From an uncultured beta proteobacterium (GTDB lineage Bacteria > Pseudomonadota > Gammaproteobacteria > Burkholderiales > Burkholderiaceae_C), in the NCBI GenBank assembly GCA_903844215.1, contig CAIMSP010000101.1:1-35322 (forward strand): a stretch of DNA of 35,322 nt, written 5' to 3'. A model generated the notes under the pieces. That model did not search any database. It worked only from the letters and a program-made list of their open reading frames with translations, and had not been told where the DNA came from. Below, one piece after another: positions 29,342-35,322 of this stretch (its first letter is position 1; each line of letters starts with the position of its first letter). The translations under genes were made by a program, and so were the position numbers.

Positions 29342-31306
29342 TCAGCAGGCCGTCCATAGCCACCCCTCGTTTAGCCCCAGCACACCACGGGCAACGAGCC
29401 CTGTAATTGCCTCTCTGGCGCGTGTTGCGCGGCGTTGGGGCTCACAGGTCAGACTTGATGCGCCACGGGTTACAGCGGCCTCAAGTTCGATACATGGGCG
29501 CAGCGGTGGCGCTCCCGGCTTGCCAGATTTGCCATCTTTGAACATGCCCCGGATGCCCTCATAAACGAGCCTTTGATTTCCACCCTGGGGCACCTTCACC
29601 CGTTTCACATCGTCGCTGTTGGTGTCTGCTCGTACCGTGCAGCTTGTCACCGGCTCGCCCTCGTCATCCATCCCCAGCGTTTCAATCACCAGCCGGAAAG
29701 GGTGGGCGTCACCATCGGCCCCTTCCTTCACTTTGGCTCTTTTCCATTCCCTGCGGTCGCCATCGCGTGAGACTTCCACGGCGGCATCCATTGCCGCAAG
29801 TAGTGAACTGTGCCCACGCAGCCCCTTGGTCGCATCCTTGCCAGTATGGTGAATCAACACCACCAGCCCGCCGGTCATGGTCTGCAAAACCTTGGCAGCC
29901 ACCAGAATCTCGCCCATGTCCTTTGAACTATTTTCGTCGGCGGTCGGTGCGGCGCGGTTCAAGGTATCGAGGAACACCACAGCACCAGCAGGAACAACAG
30001 CGGCAAAGTCGCGCACATCGCGGGGTTCGGTCAGTTTGAACGGTTGCAACATCATGCGCAGGCGCTCGGGCAGGTTGCGGCCTTTGTGGGCTTCCCATGC
30101 TTGGGCGCGCAGCTTGAACCCGGCTTCACCCTCCAGCGCGGCATAGACCACCTCGGCGGCCTCTACGCGGCAATCAAACCAGCGGTGCCCCTCAGCAATT
30201 GCGGCGGCCATATCGAACCCGAGAAACGATTTCCCGGATGCGCTCGGGCCATACAAACCAGCCAGGCCCACAGCAGGCAGCACACCACGAATACGCCAGA
30301 CCAACGCAGGCAATTCGGCCAGGTCATCGCGGGTCAGTAGCTTGTAACGCGGCACAGGCTTGGGCGGCTCCGTTGCATCCTCCAGCAACTGCGCCAATGC
30401 GTCGGCACCATGTAGCTGCGCCAGTTCGTTCACGTCGCTGTTATTCGGCCAGCCCTCGGGCATTGCTGCAACGGCGGCCCCAACATCGGCGGCAATTTTC
30501 ATGGCGGCAGCCTCTTTGCCAACATCGGGCACCAGCACCAGCCGGGCGGCGGCGTCACTCTGGCGCATTGCCTCGGCAACTCGGCGCACGTTGCCCCATC
30601 CGAAACAAACAATGGCGCGGTGTCCGGTCGCTTGGTAGCAGGCCCACGCAGCCCCTATGCCCTCGCACAAATACGCGGTGCCGTCAGCAGGCCCAACGGT
30701 GAAGGTAGCGCCAGCCATCGGCGCACCGGGCAGATTTACCTTTTTGCCTGCACCCGGCGGCGGTATGAATTGAAGGCTTTGCATGGCACCGTCTGGGGCA
30801 TAGGCAGGCACCACCAGAAATCCGGCCACGCTTTGACCGGCGATGTGTAGCGGGTCGCCAGCGGGAACTACGCGCAGGCCATCGAGCGGCACACCGGCTG
30901 CGGCTTTTGCGACGATATAGCCATGCCCGTTTGAAACCGGCTCACAGCGTGCGAACACATCGGCAGCACCATTGCCAGGTGCAGGCTTGCGCGGTGGCTC
31001 TACGGGTCGCGTGTTCGGTCTGGCAGCGGGTTTGCTGTTCGACTTGTCACCATTGATTCGATAGCCATATTCAGCAGCGATTTTGAACAGCGTGCCAGCC
31101 TTTACCGGGCCATCGTCGTAGCTGTTCCACATCGAGCGCACCTCGGCGGCGTCGTATCTCGGATTTGTGGACTGCCAGGCGTCGCATTCGTCGAACGGCA
31201 CACCAGCATCTTTTGCGGCCATGCCAACTTTGGCACGGGTGTCGTGTTCGATGGTCGAAGGTATCGCGTGCAGCGCATCACAGGCGCGGGCGTGGCCGTT
31301 AAGCAT
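29342..31306 (-). CDS. Primase-helicase (PriCT-2, TOPRIM, RepA-like AAA ATPase)
   Basis: A 654-aa replication protein. Residues 1-85 match a PriCT-2-type domain (DAWQSTNPRYDAAEVRSMWNSY), 140-305 a TOPRIM-type domain with LCEG at 213-216 and VPD at 259-261, and 335-570 a RepA-like hexameric helicase core with Walker A GPSASGKS at 353-360, Walker B VVFLDTLN with D447 and the IHHTGKDATKGLRGHSSL segment at 485-502. Such proteins unwind and prime plasmid or satellite DNA. ATG 31306 has a strong GGGAGGG at 6-nt spacing and overlaps the preceding stop by 8 nt; the upstream start at 31372 is rejected. It is the key evidence that the element can replicate on its own (inference). Confidence 0.88.
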   Translation of the reverse strand: MLNGHARACDALHAIPSTIEHDTRAKVGMAAKDAGVPFDECDAWQSTNPRYDAAEVRSMWNSYDDGPVKAGTLFKIAAEYGYRINGDKSNSKPAARPNTRPVEPPRKPAPGNGAADVFARCEPVSNGHGYIVAKAAAGVPLDGLRVVPAGDPLHIAGQSVAGFLVVPAYAPDGAMQSLQFIPPPGAGKKVNLPGAPMAGATFTVGPADGTAYLCEGIGAAWACYQATGHRAIVCFGWGNVRRVAEAMRQSDAAARLVLVPDVGKEAAAMKIAADVGAAVAAMPEGWPNNSDVNELAQLHGADALAQLLEDATEPPKPVPRYKLLTRDDLAELPALVWRIRGVLPAVGLAGLYGPSASGKSFLGFDMAAAIAEGHRWFDCRVEAAEVVYAALEGEAGFKLRAQAWEAHKGRNLPERLRMMLQPFKLTEPRDVRDFAAVVPAGAVVFLDTLNRAAPTADENSSKDMGEILVAAKVLQTMTGGLVVLIHHTGKDATKGLRGHSSLLAAMDAAVEVSRDGDRREWKRAKVKEGADGDAHPFRLVIETLGMDDEGEPVTSCTVRADTNSDDVKRVKVPQGGNQRLVYEGIRGMFKDGKSGKPGAPPLRPCIELEAAVTRGASSLTCEPQRRATRAREAITGLVARGVLGLNEGWLWTAC

Positions 31307-31655
31307 GTGCAACCCTCCCGTTAATCGCCAGGGCTTCGGCAACGTACTTTGCTGGCAAGTGATACAAGGCAATCACTCGGTCAGGGCATTGCTCCGTAGG
31401 GCACGGGATTTCAATGGTCTCGACGGGCCATCCAAGGGCGCGCAGCTTGAAGATAACCGCACCTAAGCGCCAGCTTCCGGTGTGGTCGATGAAGTCGGTG
31501 TGGTCGATGTGTTTGCCATCCATCAGCAGTCCAAGGGCTACATCCGCAAGGGTGTTCTTTGTCGGCCAACTTTGGCACAATGGCGGCGGCGGTAGAAACG
31601 AAAGTTGTTCACCGTGAACCCCGTTCGGATTGGTCTCTGCCGGGGTTTTCTTCAT
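31299..31655 (-). CDS. Element-associated hypothetical protein, winged-helix-like
   Basis: A 118-aa protein. The segment LADVALGLLMDGKHIDHTDFI, then TGSWRLGAVIFKLRALGWPVET, and a final RVIALYHLPAKYVAEAL, resembles small helix-turn-helix proteins common in Burkholderiales islands and prophages, placed just before primase genes. ATG 31655 has GGAGGG at 7-nt spacing and overlaps the stop of the 28-aa ORF (ATGA); the ATG at 31700 is not supported. Its stop overlaps the primase-helicase start by 8 nt. A role in replication or gene control is guessed from position. Confidence 0.65.
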   Translation of the reverse strand: MKKTPAETNPNGVHGEQLSFLPPPPLCQSWPTKNTLADVALGLLMDGKHIDHTDFIDHTGSWRLGAVIFKLRALGWPVETIEIPCPTEQCPDRVIALYHLPAKYVAEALAINGRVAHA

Positions 31656-31738
31656 TTGGCGGCCCTCCAGCTTTTCAGCCATTGGGTCGGCATGGCGCAC
31701 CAGATGCGCAGCGCCAGCGCAATCAATACGGCTTTCAT
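31652..31738 (-). CDS. 28-aa hydrophobic peptide coupled to its neighbours by ATGA overlaps
   Basis: A 28-codon ORF whose start overlaps the excisionase-like stop (ATGA, 31735-31738) and whose stop overlaps the next start (ATGA, 31652-31655). A G-rich ribosome-binding stretch GGGGGTGG lies directly upstream. The peptide begins MKAVLIALALRIWCAMPTQW and ends with a basic tail (LKSWRAAK), so it could lie on or across the membrane. The double overlap is hard to explain unless the ORF is translated. A 62-aa extension to 31840 is less likely. Function is unknown. Confidence 0.6.
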   Translation of the reverse strand: MKAVLIALALRIWCAMPTQWLKSWRAAK

Positions 31739-31989
31739 ACCACCCCCAGCACTGAGCGGATGCCCGCCACCGGCCAGCACAAACGGCCCATAACGCGAAT
31801 CGGTTTCAAGGCGGGCGGATATGTCTGCGCGGATGCCCAACCGCGTGCTGTTTGCTCACGGCGTCCAACGTGTCGGCACATTACGGCAGTGCTTACGTGG
31901 GTCCGTGTCTCAAGGTGAAGGGGTACGAAGTCGGCAGGCTGTGCCAGGGGTTGCGCCGTTGGCGCGGTGTCGTGTATGACTGTATGCAT
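31735..31989 (-). CDS. Excisionase / AlpA-like HTH protein
   Basis: An 84-aa small DNA-binding protein. The conserved part runs from DFVPLHLETRTHVSTAVMCR through REQTARGWA to PIRVMGRLCWPVAGIRSVLGV, the pattern of an HTH_17-type excisionase: a helix pair recognising DNA, then a wing ending in W-x-V-x-x-I/L. Proteins of this kind direct excision by the integrase or activate early genes. ATG 31989 has GGAG at 5-nt spacing; a GTG at 32007 is possible. It is the first gene behind the iteron-like repeats at 32064-32107 and is coupled to the 28-aa ORF. Recombination directionality factor and transcription activator are both possible roles. Confidence 0.7.
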   Translation of the reverse strand: MHTVIHDTAPTAQPLAQPADFVPLHLETRTHVSTAVMCRHVGRREQTARGWASAQTYPPALKPIRVMGRLCWPVAGIRSVLGVV

Positions 31990-32063
31990 GAGGGCTCCAA
32001 ACAACACAGCGGAATTGCGGTGTCTGGAAACCTATTCTTGTCATAACAAAACAACGGACAAAC

Positions 32064-32107
32064 ACCGGTAATAGTCCGGTGAAACTCCGGTAAATTCCCG
32101 GTGAATC
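32064..32107. repeat. Four 11-bp tandem iteron-like repeats
   Basis: Four copies of N-CCGGT-(A/G)-A-N3 start at 32064, 32075, 32086 and 32097 with exact 11-bp period: ACCGGTAATAG, TCCGGTGAAAC, TCCGGTAAATT, CCCGGTGAATC. CCGGT is invariant, and bases alternate A/G after it. One-helical-turn spacing puts all copies on the same DNA face. They lie between the 212-aa gene (the last copy overlaps its stop) and the excisionase operon. Candidate roles are replication-origin iterons for the primase-helicase or an operator. Confidence 0.75.
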
Positions 32108-32744
32108 AGTCCGCTATCGTGTGCCTTTCTCCTTTCAAATTGAAAATTGAGTTAACCGAGCCTTGCTGTTTTCCAGATGTGCGTTTGCCCCGTTGGGCTG
32201 CCCAATTCAGCGCGGCGGCTTCATACCATCCACCATGTACAGGTGCCTTGGCGGCTTTCGATAAACCGTTTTCGCTGGCATCCTGAAAATCGCGCTTTAT
32301 CGTGGGCCAAACTTCGGCGTGCTTTTCTATCAGCGCAGCCTTTTTCATTAGCCACCCCCTGTCCACCGGCGCGGCTTTAGGCATGGGCTCGGCGGGTGCG
32401 ACTTGGGGCAGCACTTCCCCCGGCTCTATAAATTCCATCGCCTCTGCCAGAATAACTGCGGCAGGTGGAATGCTCGGGATTCTGTTGGCTTCGCCATAAG
32501 CACAAATATCGTGCAGGTCGATGAATCCAGTCAATGGTGGACAGTCCATTAACGGCAAGCCGTGCGAATCTTTTTCAACAATCGTTTTGTTGTCAATAAG
32601 GAGTTTTATTTGCCTCCCCCAGTTGCTACGATAGACACGCACATCGTCGGAATCGTTCGGAAAATTGCACTGCTTTGCATACGCTTTTGCCAAGGCGACC
32701 GGTAGATATTGGGTTCTCACCAAATAAGCGTGTTGCGTATCCAT
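32106..32744 (-). CDS. Element/phage-associated protein of unknown function
   Basis: A 212-aa protein. The C-terminal 80 residues (LMKKAALIEKHAEVWPTIKRDF, then ASENGLSKAAKAP and WYEAAALNWAAQRGK) follow a pattern seen in unannotated proteins of Burkholderiales prophages and islands. The N-terminal part (about 1-75) has no recognised domain, and a proline/alanine-rich linker joins the two. The coding sequence is visibly more A/T-rich than the chromosomal genes. It lies just upstream of the iteron-like repeats and reads toward them. A DNA-binding or regulatory role is possible but not shown. Confidence 0.6.
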   Translation of the reverse strand: MDTQHAYLVRTQYLPVALAKAYAKQCNFPNDSDDVRVYRSNWGRQIKLLIDNKTIVEKDSHGLPLMDCPPLTGFIDLHDICAYGEANRIPSIPPAAVILAEAMEFIEPGEVLPQVAPAEPMPKAAPVDRGWLMKKAALIEKHAEVWPTIKRDFQDASENGLSKAAKAPVHGGWYEAAALNWAAQRGKRTSGKQQGSVNSIFNLKGERHTIAD

Positions 32745-32751
32745 AGCACCC

Positions 32752-32773
32752 CTTCAAGTGCCCTTCAATTTGA
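32752..32773. promoter_or_regulatory. CCCTTCAA tandem repeat upstream of the 212-aa gene
   Basis: Two tandem CCCTTCAA copies with 11-bp period lie 7-29 bp before the ATG at 32744, the second extending into the dyad TCAA-T-TTGA. Related TTCAA-N-TTGAA dyads occur at 32864-32874 and 32133-32145. Possible operator half-sites. The rest of 32745-32845 holds a weak GCGGG/CCCGC hairpin but no gene. Confidence 0.3.
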
Positions 32774-32845
32774 GTGCTCCAGCAGGCGGGTGAAGGTCTC
32801 CCGCTTTTCGGTTCGCGGGCCTAGCTGGGGCAAAATCGCTACGGC

Positions 32846-32983
32846 TTAGCGCCTCTTTTGCTCTTCAAGTTGAACAAGCCGCTCTAGGTTCGCAGCGATA
32901 TCTTGAAGTAACTTCAAGAGGTGCCAAACTAGACTACCCAGACCCAACGAAAGCAATACTGCTCCAATTTCCCAATGTTCCAT
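32846..32983 (-). CDS. 45-aa single-pass membrane peptide
   Basis: A short ORF of 45 codons, MEHWEIGAVLLSLGLGSLVW onward. Residues 6-26 form one continuous hydrophobic helix and residues 27-45 a charged amphipathic helix (QDIAANLERLVQLEEQKRR) with leucine spacing suited to a coiled coil. This is the layout of small membrane proteins of phages and islands. The ribosome-binding site is weak (AAAGGG about 10 nt before the ATG). It lies between the antitoxin and the 212-aa gene on the same strand. No family is recognised. Confidence 0.55.
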   Translation of the reverse strand: MEHWEIGAVLLSLGLGSLVWHLLKLLQDIAANLERLVQLEEQKRR

Positions 32984-33062
32984 GCTCTTGCCCTTTCTAT
33001 TTCCTGGGCAGAATATTTCCGCCCGTTGTCAATGAACGCTGGCGCATCGGACTTGCAAACTT

Positions 33063-33383
33063 TCAGGCATGCGCAGACTGATGCAGTTCCGCCGCAGGCA
33101 TCACGCTCAGGCGCAGGCCCACGGCATGCAGCACCTTGTGAACCGTGGCCAATGTCGGGTTGCCCTCGGCGCTCAGTGCCTTGAATAGGGTCTTGTCGCC
33201 TACGTCAGCGCGGCGCGCAACCTCAGCCATGCCATGCGCCTTGGCTACGTGGCGCAGGGCCACCAGCAGCGCAGCGGGGTCGTCCAGTTCCATCACCGCT
33301 TCGATGTAGGCGGCGGCCTCGGCGGGGTCTTTCAGTGCCTCGCCCATGTAGGCGTCATAGCTCACGTCGCGCGGTGCGTTCAT
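33063..33383 (-). CDS. HigA-like antitoxin (addiction module antidote, HTH)
   Basis: A 106-aa antitoxin. The N-terminal half (SYDAYMGEALKDPAEAAAYI) is the toxin-contacting part; the C-terminal half (ALRHVAKAHGMAEVARRADV, then LFKALSAEGNPTLATVHKVL) is a Cro/CI-type helix-turn-helix that normally binds its own promoter. It matches the putative addiction module antidote family (TIGR02684 type). Its ATG overlaps the toxin stop by 4 nt (ATGA), so toxin precedes antitoxin as in HigBA systems. It should stabilise the element in the host. Confidence 0.88.
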   Translation of the reverse strand: MNAPRDVSYDAYMGEALKDPAEAAAYIEAVMELDDPAALLVALRHVAKAHGMAEVARRADVGDKTLFKALSAEGNPTLATVHKVLHAVGLRLSVMPAAELHQSAHA

Positions 33384-33706
33384 GGTTTACCCCTTTGCTT
33401 CCAGTCGTTCAAATATCCAATGGCCTGCGTTATGGCGCGGCCTTGGTCGGTCTTATCGCTTCCACACAGCAGCAACACCAGCACCGGGCCTTGTCGGCTC
33501 AGGTACACGCGGTATCCCGGCCCGTAGTCAATTCGCAGTTCCTGCACACCGTCGCGCACCGGCTTGCAGTCTCCAAAGTTGCCAGCGGCCAGGCGCGCCA
33601 GCCTTGCCCGTATTTGCGCCCTTGCGCGAATGTCTTTCAAGGCTTCAAGCCATTGGGTCAACGGTGCCCGGTCTTGCGCGTCGGTGTAAATGCGAAGTTC
33701 CATCAT
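33380..33706 (-). CDS. RelE/HigB-like toxin (phage Gp49-type)
   Basis: A 108-aa toxin of the RelE/ParE superfamily, TIGR02683 type: an N-terminal strand (MELRIYTD), a helical hairpin (PLTQWLEALKDIRARAQIRA), then GNFGDCKPVRDGVQELRIDYGPGYRVYLSR and LVLLLCGSDKTDQGRAITQA with the conserved Lys-rich end strand. Such toxins usually cut ribosome-bound mRNA. Start is ATG 33706 or the adjacent ATG 33703. It begins 16 nt after the integrase stop on the same strand and overlaps the antitoxin by 4 nt, so it may be read from the integrase promoter as well as its own. Confidence 0.88.
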   Translation of the reverse strand: MMELRIYTDAQDRAPLTQWLEALKDIRARAQIRARLARLAAGNFGDCKPVRDGVQELRIDYGPGYRVYLSRQGPVLVLLLCGSDKTDQGRAITQAIGYLNDWKQRGKP

Positions 33707-33722
33707 GGTATCTTAAAACGTA

Positions 33723-35090
33723 CTAACCCGCCACGACGCGCAGGGCACCCGGCGCGGCTTTGGCGTCAAACACAATTCCGGCCTGTTCCAGCATCCATGC
33801 TTCGATGCGCTCATGGTGTACGCGTAGCAGTTCAAGTGGGCGCACGGTGTAGTGTTTTTCAGCGGTCGCGCTGGGTTTGTGGCCCATGATTTGCGCCACC
33901 ACGCCCACGGGCACTTCCAGCCACTCGGTCAGGCTCTTGAACGAACGGCGCAGGCCATGCAGGGTAAGACCATCAAGCCCGGCGGCTTTGCAGGCGCGGG
34001 TGTGCGGGTTGTTCGGCTCGGTCAGGCATCCGGTCGCGCTCGTGGCGCTTGAGAAAATCCACGGGTTCGCGGTCACGCGTCCCGTCTTCTCGTCCGTCAT
34101 CGTACGTCGGGGCAGGGCGGCCAGCAGGTGCAACATATAGGGCGTCGCCGGAATCTCGCGCGCACCCTCCATCTTGTCGCGGATGCTGATGCCTTTCCAT
34201 TTTGTGTTCACGTCTTCCCAGCGCAGCGCCCGCACTTCGCCCGGTCTTGCGCCAGTCAGCAGCATGAATTGCAGGCAGGCGGCAATCACCGGGTTTTGAA
34301 GCTGTTGCACGGCGGTAAACCACACGCTCAACTGTTCGCGTTGCACCACGTCCGATTTGCTACCGGATTTACCCAAAGCTTCGCGGGCCTTCTTGGTCTT
34401 GGCCGGGTTCTTTGCGGGCAGCAGGGCGGCATATTCCGGCTGTTCACCGCACCACGTCAAGAACACGGTCAGCAGTCGCCATGCCAGCCGGGCGGACGAT
34501 GCGCGGGTTTTGCCCTCGTTCGCGGCCCACGCTTCAATGGTGGCTTGGTCCAGGTCTTTCAGCGCCAGCGGCATCAATGCGGCCAGCGGCCCCGGTTTGG
34601 TCAGTTGCTTGCCACCACCACGGCGGCCAGACGGTAAGCCCCCGGTCTTGGCTTTGTCGATATGGTCACGGTAGTGAAGGGCGCCCCAGTGCGGGCGGCG
34701 CTGTTCGATATAGGTGGCCCACACATCGGCCAAGGTCAGTGCGGCCACCTTGTCGGCTTCAATTTGGGCAGCGGTGGCGGCCTGTTTTTCGGCCTGGGCG
34801 GTCAGCGCGTCGCGTTTCAAATCTCGCGGGTCGTTGCCACCGTCAATCAGGCGTTGCAGTTCACGGGCCTTTTCTTGTGCCTGGGGGATGCTCCACGCGG
34901 CAGGGCTCCCGATGGTGACGCGCACGGTCCTTTCCTGATACCGGCCTTGGAAAATGTAGGACGGTTTCCCGGCGGGCGTCGCTCTGAGCCCCAGCCCCGG
35001 CGCAGTCACGTCCCACAGAAACGCCTGACCCTTGCCAGTCGGACATTTGAAACCAGCCACGCGACCAGCCGTAAACGAAATCTTTGCCAT
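33723..35090 (-). CDS. P4-type tyrosine integrase
   Basis: A 455-aa site-specific recombinase. The N-terminal 90 residues (GFKCPTGKGQAFLWDVTAPG, then GLGLRATPAGKPSYIFQGRY) form the arm-binding DUF4102-type domain of P4/CP4-57 integrases. The core-binding domain follows (about 118-215). The catalytic domain has R282 (TGARPGEVRALRW), H378 and R381 (HGLRRSF), H404 (GHKPSATAEKHY) and nucleophile Y414, so it should be active. It lies next to the right attachment site and reads inward, away from it. Its natural substrate is evidently the 3' half of tRNA-His, given the flanking 50-bp repeats. Confidence 0.95.
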   Translation of the reverse strand: MAKISFTAGRVAGFKCPTGKGQAFLWDVTAPGLGLRATPAGKPSYIFQGRYQERTVRVTIGSPAAWSIPQAQEKARELQRLIDGGNDPRDLKRDALTAQAEKQAATAAQIEADKVAALTLADVWATYIEQRRPHWGALHYRDHIDKAKTGGLPSGRRGGGKQLTKPGPLAALMPLALKDLDQATIEAWAANEGKTRASSARLAWRLLTVFLTWCGEQPEYAALLPAKNPAKTKKAREALGKSGSKSDVVQREQLSVWFTAVQQLQNPVIAACLQFMLLTGARPGEVRALRWEDVNTKWKGISIRDKMEGAREIPATPYMLHLLAALPRRTMTDEKTGRVTANPWIFSSATSATGCLTEPNNPHTRACKAAGLDGLTLHGLRRSFKSLTEWLEVPVGVVAQIMGHKPSATAEKHYTVRPLELLRVHHERIEAWMLEQAGIVFDAKAAPGALRVVAG

Positions 35091-35108
35091 GTTGAGTTCC
35101 TCAAAATT

Positions 35109-35156
35109 GCTTACATCGGTCAGGATGTAACGATGGATGTAAGCAAATTTCCCGAA
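35109..35156. promoter_or_regulatory. Right arm-type repeat block (candidate integrase/Xis binding)
   Basis: GATGTAAC at 35124-35131 and GATGTAAGC at 35136-35144 are again spaced 12 bp, and a third inverted copy GCTTACATC lies at 35109-35117. The 33 bp from 35124 match the left block (28120-28152) at 28 of 33 positions. It lies in the 5' leader of the integrase gene, where such binding could also autoregulate the gene. Confidence 0.6.
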
Positions 35157-35262
35157 AATAGACGAATTTCAATCAACGCTTTACGGGCTATAGTCGCAGT
35201 ACAAAGTCAATTAAGTTGTTGATTTATATGGATTCTATCTACTTCATTCAACACTGGCAAAT

Positions 35263-35268
35263 ATTATA
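35263..35268 (-). promoter_or_regulatory. Possible -10 box for the integrase gene
   Basis: A TATAAT hexamer on the minus strand sits in the AT-rich leader about 170 nt upstream of the integrase start and just inside the right repeat. No good -35 is seen at 16-18 nt; it would fall within the repeat. Other A/T-rich hexamers in 35160-35250 are possible. Confidence 0.3.
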
Positions 35269-35272
35269 AAGT

Positions 35273-35322
35273 CAGGATTGTGATTCCTGTTGTCGTGGGT
35301 TCGAGCCCCATCAGCCACCCCA
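35273..35322 (+). repeat. Right attachment site of the element (50-bp direct repeat)
   Basis: An exact copy of the tRNA-His 3' half (28013-28062), without the 5' half of the tRNA, so not a gene. It ends at the last base of the window, so the repeat could extend further and the chromosomal DNA beyond is not visible. Confidence 0.93.

Larger units (their letters stand above)
28013..35322. mobile_element. tRNA-His-integrated element with integrase, TA module and replication genes
   Basis: A 7.26-kb insertion between two perfect 50-bp copies of the tRNA-His 3' half. Every gene inside reads leftward: integrase, toxin, antitoxin, 45-aa peptide, 212-aa unknown, excisionase-like protein, 28-aa peptide, 118-aa protein, primase-helicase, SSB-like protein and primase-C-terminus-like protein. 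Several stretches, such as 32040-32760 and 35090-35272, are clearly richer in A/T than the chromosome around them. No capsid, terminase, relaxase or conjugation gene is present. It fits a replicating integrative element or phage-satellite-like element; how it moves between cells is not shown. Confidence 0.93.

Noticed and set aside
32064-32107. CRISPR-like array
   Set aside because: Repeat unit is 11 bp with no spacers and no cas genes; it is an iteron-type tandem array.
32935-33060. Alternative leftward frame between antitoxin and the 45-aa ORF (SDAPAFIDNGRKYSAQEIERA)
   Set aside because: Protein-like composition but no ATG/GTG start with a ribosome-binding site, and it overlaps the better supported 45-aa frame.
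28063-35272. Defence-system or cargo island
   Set aside because: Apart from the toxin-antitoxin pair, no restriction, CBASS, retron, Abi or other defence family is recognisable; the unknown small proteins are too little characterised to claim one.
35273-35322. Second tRNA-His gene
   Set aside because: Only the 3' 50 nt are present; the D arm and 5' acceptor strand are missing, so it is an attachment repeat.

Overview
The window looks like chromosome of a high-GC betaproteobacterium, most likely a Burkholderiales of the Comamonadaceae type. The reasons are the smc-zipA-ligA order, EF-P with an arginine at position 32 beside an EarP rhamnosyltransferase gene, the hupB / tRNA-Val / ppiD arrangement and the strong G/C bias at third codon positions. 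The species cannot be named from the sequence alone.

Layout. (1) 1-3667, minus strand: a lipid A / LPS operon with msbA and two family-2 glycosyltransferases. (2) 3963-10853, plus strand: smc, zipA and ligA (chromosome organisation, division, DNA ligation), meeting a LOG-family gene tail to tail. (3) 11729-18736, minus strand: a tightly packed eight-ORF signalling operon (HTH-receiver regulator, small ORF, receiver, PAS-GGDEF-EAL protein, CACHE-PAS histidine kinase, small conserved protein, HDOD protein, truncated receiver). Start and stop codons overlap at several joints. The GGDEF half is intact but the EAL half has lost several catalytic positions. (4) 18885-20678, minus strand: earP and efp with a strong terminator. 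(5) 20705-25260, plus strand: uvrC, pgsA, an EamA transporter and a tartrate-dehydrogenase-type enzyme. (6) 25541-28062, plus strand: hupB, tRNA-Val, ppiD and tRNA-His.

(7) 28013-35322: a 7.26-kb integrative element inserted in the 3' half of tRNA-His. It is bounded by a perfect 50-bp direct repeat of the tRNA from the anticodon stem through CCA; the right copy ends exactly at the window end. All its genes read leftward: a P4-type tyrosine integrase, a RelE/HigB-like toxin with HigA-like antitoxin, a 45-aa membrane peptide, an unknown 212-aa protein, an excisionase-like HTH protein, a 28-aa hydrophobic peptide, a 118-aa protein, a PriCT-2/TOPRIM/RepA-type primase-helicase, an SSB-like protein and a protein resembling the C-terminal winged helix of P4-type primases. 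No capsid, portal, terminase, relaxase or type IV secretion gene is present.

The element is therefore a compact integrate-excise-replicate unit, resembling a phage satellite or replicating integrative element with no obvious cargo beyond the toxin-antitoxin pair. It carries four 11-bp tandem iteron-like repeats upstream of the excisionase operon, matched arm-type repeats near both ends, a chain of ATGA overlaps that supports the 28-aa ORF, and its own terminator for the interrupted tRNA-His. This is the most unusual part of the window.
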